64,000 nucleotides of DNA from Dyadobacter jiangsuensis (GTDB lineage: Bacteria; Bacteroidota; Bacteroidia; Cytophagales; Spirosomataceae), in NCBI RefSeq assembly GCF_003014695.1, contig NZ_PYAS01000004.1, positions 62,001 to 126,000 on the forward strand, given 5' to 3'. Shown piece by piece: positions 1-8,579 of this stretch. The notes under the pieces were generated by a model that was given only the letters and a program-made list of their open reading frames with translations, was not told the origin of the DNA and ran no database searches. The position numbers and the translations under genes are program-made. How positions within the stretch are numbered: the stretch's first letter is position 1; the number at the start of each line of letters is the position of its first letter.

Positions 1-341
1 TTGACCTTGCAGGTACTGCATTAAATGTATCGCTGGCTCCTATGTCCGTGTCCTCTATTCAGCTCCGTAACGGCGGAACAATACTGGGCGAAGCGCCCTT
101 GCCAGAACCATTCCACGTATTTCCAAACCCAACCTGGGAGCATATCACCGTCCGGTGGGCCGGCCAGGATTTTGACAAAATTACCATCACCGAAAGCACC
201 GGCCGGGAGCTTTACGGCCAACCACTGCAAAAAACGCAGCGCGAGGCTATCGTCCGCCGGAAGTTTGCGGCCGGCATCTACCTGATCAGGCTCTCAGGGC
301 CTGCGGGGCAGTCGACTGTCAGGAAATTTATCGCCCGCTGA
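1..341 (+). CDS. C-terminal fragment of a T9SS-secreted protein (partial)
   Basis: The reading frame is open from the first bases of the window (codons start at base 3) and ends at a stop at 341, so only the C-terminus of a longer protein is present. The last 75 or so residues form a type IX secretion sorting domain (Por_Secre_tail type): an FHVFPNPTWEHITV motif, a hydrophobic strand pattern, a late GIYLIRL strand, and a terminal VRKFIAR. Such domains direct outer-membrane export in Bacteroidota, so the full protein is presumably secreted or surface-bound. Its catalytic or binding part lies upstream of the window and cannot be named. The GH31 gene follows after only 29 bases on the same strand, which suggests co-transcription (inference). 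Confidence 0.8.
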   Translation, partial: DLAGTALNVSLAPMSVSSIQLRNGGTILGEAPLPEPFHVFPNPTWEHITVRWAGQDFDKITITESTGRELYGQPLQKTQREAIVRRKFAAGIYLIRLSGPAGQSTVRKFIAR

Positions 342-370
342 TACCGGGTATCATATTTGAAAAGCACTCC

Positions 371-2791
371 ATGTACTACTTAAAGCGCTCAACTCGCCGA
401 ATATCTTATGCATTAATGCTTAATGCTTACCCCTTAAAGCATACAGCTTACAGCATTTTCCTATTGCTGCTCGCAGTTCTTACTACCAACGCCCAGCACA
501 GCAAGCTGGTCAACGAACCGGTCGACATCAGCGCCGATTTCCGGGATTTTTCCAACTCCATTTTCTTTGCCGACAGCCTGGCTGCATTCGACCCTGGTAC
601 TGGCGCCGGGAAGATCAAATGGAAAAGAAATGAGCCGTTTTCGGCCCACAATTTCAATAACTCGATGCTGAGCTACAAGCGCTCATTCAGCAACGAGTTT
701 CCTGCCGTTGAATATGCTCAGGACCCGGTTTTGCCGTTTTCGATTGAATTTACTTCCCCGCGTACGGTGCGGATACGTGCCAATACGGGCGCGCAGGGAC
801 CCGTGGCGAGCACGTCGCTCATGCTCACGGGCGAGCCCGCGAAGGATGCTTCGTGGAAATACAGCCCAGTTAGCGGCGGGCATCAGTATACCGGCGCGTA
901 CGGGTCGGTGACCATCTATGAAAACCCCTGGAAAATCCTAATTCGCGATGCGAATGGTAAAGTTTTGACCCAAACCCGAAGCCAGGCCGACGGCAAGTCT
1001 TCTTACACGCCTACATTGCCCTTTTCATTTGTCCGCCGGGCTTCGGATTATTCGCGCAGTGTGGCGGCAGTGTTTTCTATCTCGCCCGAGGAGAAGATAT
1101 TCGGCTGTGGTGAGTCGTTTACCCGCCTGGATAAAAACGGGCAGAAACTCGTACTCTGGACGCACGATCCGAATGGCGTCGAAACACAAACGATGTACAA
1201 ACCCATTCCGTTTTACATGAGCTCGCGGGGTTATGGGATGTTCATGCACACCACCTCGCCCATTACCTGCGATTTTGGGGCCACTTATGGAGAGTCGAAT
1301 GCGATGCAGATAGGCGATGAAAACCTGGACCTGTTTGTATTCCTGGGCCAGCCCAAAGACATTCTGGATGCCTACACCGACCTGACCGGCAAGGCTTCCA
1401 TGCCGCCATTGTGGTCTTTCGGGCTGTGGATGAGTCGCATTACCTATTTCTCCGAACAAGACGGCCGGAATGTAGCCGCCAAACTCCGCCAAAACCGCAT
1501 TCCATCGGATGTGATTCATTTCGATACGGGCTGGTTTGAAACCGACTGGCGCTGTGATTACCGGTTTGCGCCTAGCCGGTTCAAGGACCCGGAAGGTATG
1601 ATCGCCGATCTGAAAAAGCAGGGCTTCCGCACCTCCCTATGGCAGCTTCCTTATTTTGTACCTAAAAATGACCTGTATCCTGAAATCGTTGCAAATGGTC
1701 TGGCTGTAAAAAACGCTAACGGTACGCTTCCTTACGAGGACGCCGTGCTGGATTTTTCGAACCCGAATACGATTAAATGGTACCAGAGTAAAATAGCAGG
1801 ATTGCTGAAACTCGGTGTGTCGGCCATCAAAGTTGATTTTGGAGAGGCGGCCCCGTTATCCGGTGTTTACGCCTCGGGCCGAACCGGCTTTTATGAGCAT
1901 AATCTTTACCCGCTGCGGTACAACAAGATTGTATCCGAACTGACCCGCAAAATGACCGGCGACAACATCATCTGGGCGCGCAGTACCTGGGCCGGCAGCC
2001 AACGTTATCCGATTCATTGGGGAGGCGACGCCGAAACGACCAACAAAGGCATGGAAGCGCAGCTGCGCGGTGGTCTGTCGTTGGGATTATCAGGCTTCAC
2101 GTTTTGGAGCCACGATATCGGCGGGTTTACCATGAAAACACCGGAAGATCTTTACCGCAGGTGGCTGCCGATGGGGCTGCTCGCCTCGCACACCCGCACA
2201 CACGGGCAGGCGCCCAAGGAGCCGTGGGAGTATGGGGAGGATTTTCAGAACTATTTCCGAAAAGCGGTGGAAATGAAATACAAGCTGATACCTTATATCT
2301 ATTCGCAATCCAAGCTTGCTTCGGAAAGAGGCCTGCCGATGGTGCGCGCATTACTCGTGGAATTCCCCGACGATCCCGGTGCGTGGTTGGTCGATAATGA
2401 ATACATGCTGGGCTCGGATCTGCTCGTGGCGCCTCTATTCGAAAACGGCAAAACCCGCAGCGTGTATCTGCCGAAAGGCAAATGGACCGACTACCAAACC
2501 GGCAAAACATACGAAAGCGGCTGGCACGAAATAGCAACCGGTGAGCTGGATGTGGTAATCCTGGTGCGCCAGGGAGCTGTGCTTCCGCACGTTGGCGTTG
2601 CGCAGTCTACGGGCGATATCGACTGGTCGCGCATTGCATTGGCGACCTATGGCAGCGGCGCCACGGCCAGCGTGCAACTTTTCCTGCCTGGCCAGGAGCG
2701 TGTGAAGGAGCTCATCCTCACGAAGAAGGGAAGCAAGTACGTGGTGAATACCGATCCGTTCGGAGGGAAAATTCAATGGGAAATCCGGTGA
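371..2791 (+). CDS. Secreted glycoside hydrolase family 31 (alpha-glucosidase/alpha-xylosidase type)
   Basis: The product is an 806-residue GH31 enzyme that should hydrolyse terminal alpha-linked glucose or xylose by a retaining mechanism. The (beta/alpha)8 barrel carries the nucleophile block KVDFGE with Asp489 and the acid/base block WGGDAETT with Asp553. FGLWMSR and FHFDTGWFE-like barrel strands, and the usual N-terminal beta-sandwich and C-terminal beta domains, account for the rest of the length. A hydrophobic signal segment at residues 28-41 ends in NAQ, so the protein is exported. An internal ATG at 416 (residue 16) gives a more typical signal peptide and is an equally good start. The gene follows the end of a T9SS protein by 29 bases. 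Substrate specificity cannot be decided from sequence alone; the KVDFGE block resembles the alpha-xylosidase (YicI-like) branch. Confidence 0.88.
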   Translation: MYYLKRSTRRISYALMLNAYPLKHTAYSIFLLLLAVLTTNAQHSKLVNEPVDISADFRDFSNSIFFADSLAAFDPGTGAGKIKWKRNEPFSAHNFNNSMLSYKRSFSNEFPAVEYAQDPVLPFSIEFTSPRTVRIRANTGAQGPVASTSLMLTGEPAKDASWKYSPVSGGHQYTGAYGSVTIYENPWKILIRDANGKVLTQTRSQADGKSSYTPTLPFSFVRRASDYSRSVAAVFSISPEEKIFGCGESFTRLDKNGQKLVLWTHDPNGVETQTMYKPIPFYMSSRGYGMFMHTTSPITCDFGATYGESNAMQIGDENLDLFVFLGQPKDILDAYTDLTGKASMPPLWSFGLWMSRITYFSEQDGRNVAAKLRQNRIPSDVIHFDTGWFETDWRCDYRFAPSRFKDPEGMIADLKKQGFRTSLWQLPYFVPKNDLYPEIVANGLAVKNANGTLPYEDAVLDFSNPNTIKWYQSKIAGLLKLGVSAIKVDFGEAAPLSGVYASGRTGFYEHNLYPLRYNKIVSELTRKMTGDNIIWARSTWAGSQRYPIHWGGDAETTNKGMEAQLRGGLSLGLSGFTFWSHDIGGFTMKTPEDLYRRWLPMGLLASHTRTHGQAPKEPWEYGEDFQNYFRKAVEMKYKLIPYIYSQSKLASERGLPMVRALLVEFPDDPGAWLVDNEYMLGSDLLVAPLFENGKTRSVYLPKGKWTDYQTGKTYESGWHEIATGELDVVILVRQGAVLPHVGVAQSTGDIDWSRIALATYGSGATASVQLFLPGQERVKELILTKKGSKYVVNTDPFGGKIQWEIR

Positions 2792-2859
2792 GACTCCGGC
2801 GATGATTGGAGGCGACCTTGCTTACCGACGCCGAAGAACTTGAAATAGCGGAAATCGGG

Positions 2860-3201
2860 TTATTCCCAGCGGCAACAAACGGAATGGAGCGGTTCATGCT
2901 TACAGCTGTATTCAGCGAACCAGTAGTGTGGATCGTTGACCTCCAAGTACTCAAAGGTATCGTGCCGGTAACGTTCTGCAAATCGTCTGTCTAATAAAAC
3001 AAACACAGAGCCGGGATTCGGCCAGTCGATTGCTACTTGAACGATCTTGTTACCACACTGAAGTTCATGGTGCAATAGCACGCTCAAATGCTCATTGAGT
3101 TTTAACGCAAGGCTGGCCATCTCCCGGAGATCAACTTCCGTAAATGAAGAATGTTCAGTAAAATGATCTCTGGTAAGCATTAACGGCTCTTTGTTATTCA
3201 T
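2860..3201 (-). CDS. Conserved hypothetical protein, partner of the DUF7660 gene
   Basis: This 113-residue protein has no signal peptide or membrane segment and no motif that I can assign to a function. It is rich in His and aromatic residues near the C-terminus (DPHYWFAEYSC, then a CC pair). I chose the ATG at 3201 because its first eight bases overlap the end of the upstream DUF7660 gene (ATGAATAA), the usual sign of translational coupling; an upstream in-frame ATG at 3258 would overlap that gene by 65 bases. The pair is probably one transcript. Small coupled genes of this sort occur among immunity or toxin-antitoxin-like sets, but nothing here proves such a role. Confidence 0.6.
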   Translation of the reverse strand: MNNKEPLMLTRDHFTEHSSFTEVDLREMASLALKLNEHLSVLLHHELQCGNKIVQVAIDWPNPGSVFVLLDRRFAERYRHDTFEYLEVNDPHYWFAEYSCKHEPLHSVCCRWE

Positions 3202-3454
3202 AGATAGTTGCTCCCTTAAAGATGTCAGCAAAGATCTGCCAGTCAGCGAGATCTGCATTTACACCCGCAGAAGTATTATCATAGTAGCCTTGAATATCTT
3301 CAGTGTAAGAGCTTACGGCTGCTAGGAAGTCGTCCAGCGTTTTATTCTCCCAGTTCTGGGGGTTTTGGGCTAAATCCTGCCTCAGCAACTCAATGAACTG
3401 GGAGAATGCTTGTCGGCTGGTTGCTTTGAAGTGTAAAATTGTATCTGTCATCAA
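3194..3454 (-). CDS. DUF7660 family protein
   Basis: This 86-residue cytosolic protein fits my recollection of the DUF7660 family: an N-terminal helix ending in FSQFIELLRQDL, then a WENKTLDDFL block, an acidic GYYDNT segment, and a C-terminal W-x-x-FADI...ATIYE helix. No biochemical function is established for the family that I know of. The start is one of two adjacent ATG codons at 3454/3451. The gene is the first of a two-gene unit, with an 8-base overlap to the next one. It lies between, and opposite to, the GH31 and ECF sigma genes, so it is an isolated cassette. The family assignment comes from pattern memory, not a search. Confidence 0.65.
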   Translation of the reverse strand: MMTDTILHFKATSRQAFSQFIELLRQDLAQNPQNWENKTLDDFLAAVSSYTEDIQGYYDNTSAGVNADLADWQIFADIFKGATIYE

Positions 3455-3706
3455 GTCGAAGTTGATTTACCAAATTTAGCAAACAGTCATTATTTGAATA
3501 GTAAAAAGGTTAAATAGTCTTTCGGTAAATCTCCTAAATATTGTTTTAATTTATTGATAACGAGTGTAGTATCCTTACCTTGTGCGTGTGCGAGCACTTG
3601 ATAAAAGTAACCAAATATGCATTTTGTTTTATTTTATCTTGAATTGTTTCTAATCTTTGCTTGGTATAACTGAAATGAATTACTTTGTGCGATTACAGTT
3701 TGCGCA

Positions 3707-4288
3707 ATGGAACCATTTAACGACCAGGCTACGGATGAGCTGCTGATTTGGAGGGCCTTCAAGTCGGGAGACGAGGCGGCTTTCGGGGAAATATACCGGA
3801 CGCAGGTGCAAGGGCTGCTGAATTATGGAAACAAGATCAATCCCGACAGGCAGCAGGTTCAGGACAGCGTTCAGGATCTGTTTATCGAATTGTGGAACAG
3901 CCGTGAGAGATTGAAGGATACCAGTTCTGTCAAATTCTACCTGTTCAGGTCGCTGCGCAACAAGCTGAGCAAACTGTCCAGGCCGGATCATTCGTTTCCG
4001 CTCGATAATGCGTATGACACATTATCGGATCCGTCAGTCACTTTCTACATTTTCGACCATGAAATCGAAGCGGAGCGGATTGAGCGGTTGCAGAAAACGA
4101 TTTTGAAACTATCCAGGCGACAGCAGGAGGCCATAAACCTCCGGTATTTTCACGATTTCAGCAATGACGAAATAGCCGAGATCATGGGTTTGAACTACCA
4201 GTCGGCATGCAAGCTCATTTATAGCGGGCTTAAATTTCTTAAAGAAAATGTAAAATTATTTACATTTATTATGCTCTTGCTGAGGTAG
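3707..4288 (+). CDS. ECF RNA polymerase sigma factor (FecI-like, Bacteroidota type)
   Basis: This is a 193-residue ECF sigma factor. Region 2 spans about residues 12-92 (helix with GDEAAFGEIY, the core-binding stretch DSVQDLFIELW, and the SVKFYLFRSLRN helix that is typical of the Bacteroidota ECF group). Region 4 spans about 127-180 (LSRRQQEAINLRYF, then the HTH SNDEIAEIMGLNYQSACKLI). It has no regulatory extension. Downstream lie a FecR-type anti-sigma gene and a TonB receptor with an STN domain, so by family knowledge it should be released when the receptor binds its ligand and should then transcribe the receptor operon. The start ATG at 3707 is the first Met in a frame that begins directly at the conserved N-terminal helix. 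Confidence 0.92.
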   Translation: MEPFNDQATDELLIWRAFKSGDEAAFGEIYRTQVQGLLNYGNKINPDRQQVQDSVQDLFIELWNSRERLKDTSSVKFYLFRSLRNKLSKLSRPDHSFPLDNAYDTLSDPSVTFYIFDHEIEAERIERLQKTILKLSRRQQEAINLRYFHDFSNDEIAEIMGLNYQSACKLIYSGLKFLKENVKLFTFIMLLLR

Positions 4289-4374
4289 TTGAAAAGTTTT
4301 TGTAATTATTTTTCAAATAAAATGGACTAAAAAAGGCCGTTTTCTCCATTAGGTGTTAAAAAACACATGACCTG

Positions 4375-5460
4375 ATGGAAGCAGATCGCTCTTCATATAA
4401 ACTCAACGATTTTATCGCCGACGATTCTTTCAAGGAATGGGCCTTGGGAATGGCAAAGTCGGATTTCTGGGATAGTTATCGGACGCAATATCCTGCGCAA
4501 CAGCCGGTGGTCGAAGAGGCTCGGCTGTTGCTTTTGGCGTTAAAGGCATCGCAGCAGAGCCGCGAGGATGATCATGTCGTAGAAGCGATCTGGGAAAATA
4601 TCAAAGTGGGCAAGGGTAAAAAGTCGAGGACAGTCGTTTTCAGACCCGCGTTTTGGCGAGTTGCCGCCGCAGCCGCGGTATTGCTGATTTGTTGGGGCGG
4701 ATACCACTTTGGCGGAAGGAAGGAGCCAGGGTTCGGATGGCAGGATAACATTGCGGCCCTGTCGGATATGACTCAGGAAAGCAACACGTCGGGGAAACCA
4801 AGAGACGTTAGATTGCCCGACGGGAGCATGATCACGCTGGAAAACAATGCCGTTCTAAAATACGACAAGGATTTTAATGCAGCTACCAGGACGGTGTTCC
4901 TTCGCGGAAAGGCTTTTTTCGATGTTGCCAGGAATGCTGAGAAGCCCTTTATCATACATTCCAACGGCTTGGTTACCAAGGTGCTCGGCACCAGTTTTAC
5001 CATCGCGGCTGATGAAGACGACGATGATGTGACAGTTTCGGTCGTAACCGGCAAAGTGGCCGTCGTTCCGCAGGACAGGTTCGAATCGCTACCCGAAAAG
5101 CAAAGTCCTCAACTCTCCGGGCTTGTGCTCACGCCCAATCAGAAGGCGGTGTATTCCCGCGAAAGCGCACATTTGGCCAAAACATTGGTCGAAAACCCTG
5201 TGGTGGTCGACAAATCGCTGGTACCCGATCACTTCACTTTTGAAAACACACCGGTGAATGAGGTGTTCGCGGCGCTGTCGAAGGCATATGGGATCAACCT
5301 GGTTTATGATAGTAGCACATTCCAGGATTGCTCGCTGATTGTGGCGCTTGAAGACGAGAGCCTCTACGATAAGCTGCGCGTGATTTGTAAAACGCTGAAT
5401 GCGACGTATAGGGTAATGGGTAGTGAAATTCTGATTGAAGGCAAAGGATGTAAACAGTAA
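4375..5460 (+). CDS. FecR-family anti-sigma factor with DUF4974 domain
   Basis: The 361-residue inner-membrane regulator has a cytoplasmic N-terminal part that would bind the ECF factor, a single membrane helix at about residues 92-112, a periplasmic FecR domain at about 140-245 (RLPDGSMITLENNAVL, then GKAFFDVA and KVLGTSFTI), and a C-terminal DUF4974 domain at about 283-355, which resembles an STN fold. It transmits the signal from the STN domain of the receptor encoded next to it to the sigma factor encoded 86 bases upstream. A nine-base-pair hairpin follows the stop codon before the receptor gene, so expression of the receptor may be partly separated from that of the two regulators. Confidence 0.92.
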   Translation: MEADRSSYKLNDFIADDSFKEWALGMAKSDFWDSYRTQYPAQQPVVEEARLLLLALKASQQSREDDHVVEAIWENIKVGKGKKSRTVVFRPAFWRVAAAAAVLLICWGGYHFGGRKEPGFGWQDNIAALSDMTQESNTSGKPRDVRLPDGSMITLENNAVLKYDKDFNAATRTVFLRGKAFFDVARNAEKPFIIHSNGLVTKVLGTSFTIAADEDDDDVTVSVVTGKVAVVPQDRFESLPEKQSPQLSGLVLTPNQKAVYSRESAHLAKTLVENPVVVDKSLVPDHFTFENTPVNEVFAALSKAYGINLVYDSSTFQDCSLIVALEDESLYDKLRVICKTLNATYRVMGSEILIEGKGCKQ

Positions 5461-5480
5461 TTATTTCAGGTGTAAAAAAA

Positions 5481-5505
5481 CCGGAAATGCTCGCAACATT
5501 TCCGG
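5481..5505 (+). terminator. Hairpin between fecR and the TonB receptor gene
   Basis: CCGGAAATG and CATTTCCGG form a perfect 9-bp stem with a 7-base loop. A proper T-run is missing (a pyrimidine-rich stretch begins about 13 bases later), so it may be a weak terminator, an attenuator or an mRNA-stabilising structure that sets different levels of the regulator and the receptor. Confidence 0.45.
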
Positions 5506-5596
5506 TCATAAGGCCCTTTTCTGCTCCCTCGCAAGGATAGGAAAGGTGTAGTTCGTCAATCGTTTCTTAATTAATTAACAAAACCAGTTCAAATTT

Positions 5597-8485
5597 ATGG
5601 AAAAACATCGACAATTTTTCTCTACCCTGTTGACAGTTATGAAGATCGCCGGGCCGCCATTGTTTATTGTTTTGCTCACTTTCAGTCTGGGCGTGGCTAA
5701 GGAGGGGTATAGTCAGGAGTTATTGAAAAGGCGATTGAGTATCGATGTCAATAACGAGGAATTCAGGAACGTTCTGTCCAAAATTGAAAAAACAGCGGAT
5801 GTCAAGTTCTCCTTTGTACCGCAGCTTATCTCAGCCCATGAGAAAGTATCTGTTTCGGCTCAGAGTGAGACGCTTGCGAGTGTGCTGGACGAAGTATTGT
5901 CGCCGCTTAAAATCAGCTATGAGGTATCCGGGAAATACATTGTTCTTAAAAAAAACGTCATAAGCCTCGCAACACCCCTGGTGCTTCCCCGGCCGGTGAT
6001 CGAAGGAAGCACGGTCCGGGGTAAGGTAACCGACGTGAAGGGAGAACTGCTGATCGGCACCACCGTGTTCCTGAATCAGACCCGGAACTCGATCGTAGAC
6101 CAGGAAGGAATGTTTGTTTTCAACAACGTGCTCGACGGCAGGTACACGATCCAGTTTACCAGTGTGGGTTTCAAAAGTCTTAAAAAGGAGATAGAAGTAA
6201 AAGGCGGTGATCTGAGGCTCGATATTGTGATGATGGAGGACAATTTGCAGCTCGATCAGGTAGTGGTGACCTCGGGCGGTTCGCCTAAGAAAAAGATCGA
6301 GTCGAGCGTGGCGGTTACCACTATCAGCGCCAAACAGCTTACGCAAAGACCACCCCTGAACAGCACGGATATGCTCAAAGCTATCCCCGGCCTTTCGGTG
6401 GAAAGCAGCGGAGGAGATGGTCCTGGTAGCGTGCGGGTACGCGGTTTGCCCGGAGGCGGGTACGTGTTCATGGGCGTAATGGAAGACGGTCTGCCGGTGC
6501 TCCCCACCGGATTTACGACGAGCCCTTCGGCCGACCAGTATTATAAGGTGGATTTGACGGTGAAGAATGTGGAGGCGGTGCGTGGAGGTAATGCGTCGGT
6601 TATTCTGGCTAATACGCCGGGCGCGCTGATCAACGTGCTGTCGAATACGGGTGGAGAGACATTTGCAGGTAAAGTAAAATACACACGCGGCCTTTCCCAG
6701 AATGCAAACAGGGTGGATTTGAATCTGGGCGGGCCGCTTAGTTCTAAGGTGAAGTTCAATTTGGGAGGATTTTACCGTGGCGATGCGGGTATTCGCCCAC
6801 CTTCTTACCGGGCCAATGAAGGCGGTCAGCTGAAAATGAACCTGACTTATCAGATCAAGCCCAATAGCTACATCCGCTTTTACGGCAAATACCTGAACGA
6901 CAAAACCACCTGGCTTGTGCCGGCCTATTACAGTTACGATGGCTCTGGCCAGGGAAGAGCATTGCCGGGATTCGATCCGTTGACGGAAATCCTTGCCACC
7001 AGGGATACGAAAGTGGATCTGACAGGCCCCGACGGCCAGAAACGCAGCTATGATTTCGCCGATGGCGTTCACCTGAAATCGATTTCAGGTGGGATGGAGT
7101 TCAAGCATACGACAAGCGGTGAGTGGACGATTAAAAACAGTATGCGCTACCAAAGCACCAAAGGCGGTTTTGTGGGCGCAGTCGTGACCTCGCCTTCGAC
7201 TTATAAGAGCTCGGTGAAATACTATTATCCCGGCGGGCAGGAATTGGTTAACCCCACAGGGTATTATACCGGACAGAATTTCACAGGTACTACCACCCGC
7301 GACAACCAGTTTGTAGATATCCTGGATATCGGCAAGCAAATCGGCCGGCATTCATTGTCCTTCGGCGGAGCATTCCATTCTTATGACGTGAACACATATA
7401 CGCTCGGAGCGACTTTTTACACCGAAATCAAAGACAAGCCCCGTACGCTGCTCATCGGTGATAATAAAGGAAATGGTTACAGCGGAGTGAATATTGCCAA
7501 CTACCGCGATGGGTTGACGACGATCTCTTCGGTGACAGTCAGTGATGAAATCAATCTGGGAAGGTTAACGACCGATCTGGGCCTGCGCGTCGACCGGTTC
7601 CATGTGAAGGGTAACCGTTTGCAAAATACCGCTCCGTTTACAAATGTGACCGCTTTTGATGAAAGCAATACATATCTCACCGGTTCATTAGGCTTAAACT
7701 ATAAGGTCAATGATGAGCATGCGCTGTTTGCAAGGGCTACCAAAACTTATAGCGCATTGAATATCAATGATTATTCCAACTTTAATTTCAACCCTGAAAC
7801 GGTGAAGGACCGTGGTGTTTTCATGGCGGAAGGCGGGTATAAGGTCAATACCTCCCGGTTTGCGCTGTTCAGCTCGCTGATTTATGCCAGGCTCACCAAT
7901 ATCGCTTCCACGATGGCGATCCCGAATACGACAGCCGGGTTTATCAATATCGGGACATTTGCGTCGAGCCGCAACCTGAGCGCGGAAATCGAAGCGATTT
8001 ACACGCCCTCCAAAATGTTGAATTTCAGGCTGACGACCACTTTCCAAAACAGCAAGTATACCAAGTACGAGGTTACCGCGCCCGACAACGCCCGCGAAGA
8101 CCTGGCGGGCAAGCCCTACATTTGGTCGGGTAACAATGCCGAGCGGATTCCCAGCTACATTATCGAGCTTTCGGCGAGTTATACCTACAAAATCTTCGAT
8201 GCGTTCCTGAGTTTCCGTCAGATCGGAAAGCGCTATACATCGCCCAGCAACGTGTACCGCCTGAATGGCTATAATGAAATTTCGGCGGGACTGGATTGCA
8301 AGATCACCAAGGCGATTGGTTTGCGGGTATGGGCCGACAACCTGGCCAATAGCCGGGGGCTAACCGAGGGGAATATCCGCGGCGACCAATTCCTGGCCAA
8401 TGGCGCTTTCGAAAAGGGCTCCCTGCAAATTGGCCGGGTTATCCTGCCCAGAAGCTTCTGGACTGCCCTGACCATCTCATTCTAA
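5597..8485 (+). CDS. TonB-dependent outer-membrane receptor with STN signalling domain
   Basis: The 962-residue receptor contains a signal segment (about residues 16-39), an STN/secretin-N domain (about 45-118, from LSIDVNNEEF to YIVLKK), a carboxypeptidase-like regulatory domain (about 135-215), a plug (about 225-345) and a 22-stranded barrel ending in the terminal aromatic residue of WTALTISF. STN receptors activate FecR/ECF pairs, and exactly such a pair is encoded upstream. There is no SusD partner, and the SusC signature is absent, so it is a transducing siderophore- or small-ligand-type receptor and not a glycan SusC. The ligand is unknown. The PafA phosphatase gene 94 bases downstream suggests a phosphorylated nutrient or phosphate stress, but this is inference; a metal chelate is the main alternative. 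Confidence 0.9.
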   Translation: MEKHRQFFSTLLTVMKIAGPPLFIVLLTFSLGVAKEGYSQELLKRRLSIDVNNEEFRNVLSKIEKTADVKFSFVPQLISAHEKVSVSAQSETLASVLDEVLSPLKISYEVSGKYIVLKKNVISLATPLVLPRPVIEGSTVRGKVTDVKGELLIGTTVFLNQTRNSIVDQEGMFVFNNVLDGRYTIQFTSVGFKSLKKEIEVKGGDLRLDIVMMEDNLQLDQVVVTSGGSPKKKIESSVAVTTISAKQLTQRPPLNSTDMLKAIPGLSVESSGGDGPGSVRVRGLPGGGYVFMGVMEDGLPVLPTGFTTSPSADQYYKVDLTVKNVEAVRGGNASVILANTPGALINVLSNTGGETFAGKVKYTRGLSQNANRVDLNLGGPLSSKVKFNLGGFYRGDAGIRPPSYRANEGGQLKMNLTYQIKPNSYIRFYGKYLNDKTTWLVPAYYSYDGSGQGRALPGFDPLTEILATRDTKVDLTGPDGQKRSYDFADGVHLKSISGGMEFKHTTSGEWTIKNSMRYQSTKGGFVGAVVTSPSTYKSSVKYYYPGGQELVNPTGYYTGQNFTGTTTRDNQFVDILDIGKQIGRHSLSFGGAFHSYDVNTYTLGATFYTEIKDKPRTLLIGDNKGNGYSGVNIANYRDGLTTISSVTVSDEINLGRLTTDLGLRVDRFHVKGNRLQNTAPFTNVTAFDESNTYLTGSLGLNYKVNDEHALFARATKTYSALNINDYSNFNFNPETVKDRGVFMAEGGYKVNTSRFALFSSLIYARLTNIASTMAIPNTTAGFINIGTFASSRNLSAEIEAIYTPSKMLNFRLTTTFQNSKYTKYEVTAPDNAREDLAGKPYIWSGNNAERIPSYIIELSASYTYKIFDAFLSFRQIGKRYTSPSNVYRLNGYNEISAGLDCKITKAIGLRVWADNLANSRGLTEGNIRGDQFLANGAFEKGSLQIGRVILPRSFWTALTISF

Positions 8486-8500
8486 ATTTTTTTCTCAATG

Positions 8501-8537
8501 GAAGCGTAGCCGGGGAAACCTTTTTCCGGCTCGCTTC
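8501..8537 (+). other. Intercistronic hairpin between receptor and phosphatase genes
   Basis: GAAGCG-T-AGCCGG pairs with CCGGCT-CGCTTC, 12 base pairs with one bulged T and a loop of about 12 bases. The downstream side is only mildly T-rich. It could terminate part of the receptor transcripts or protect the 3' end of processed mRNA. Confidence 0.4.
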
Positions 8538-8579
8538 TGCTTTCTGCCAACCACTCACATTTACTTTCAGCGATTCACT

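Noticed and set aside
5831..7072. 413-codon frame on the minus strand
   Set aside because: It lies wholly antisense to the well-conserved TonB receptor gene, and its composition (His, Arg, Gln-rich) is that of a codon-shadow.
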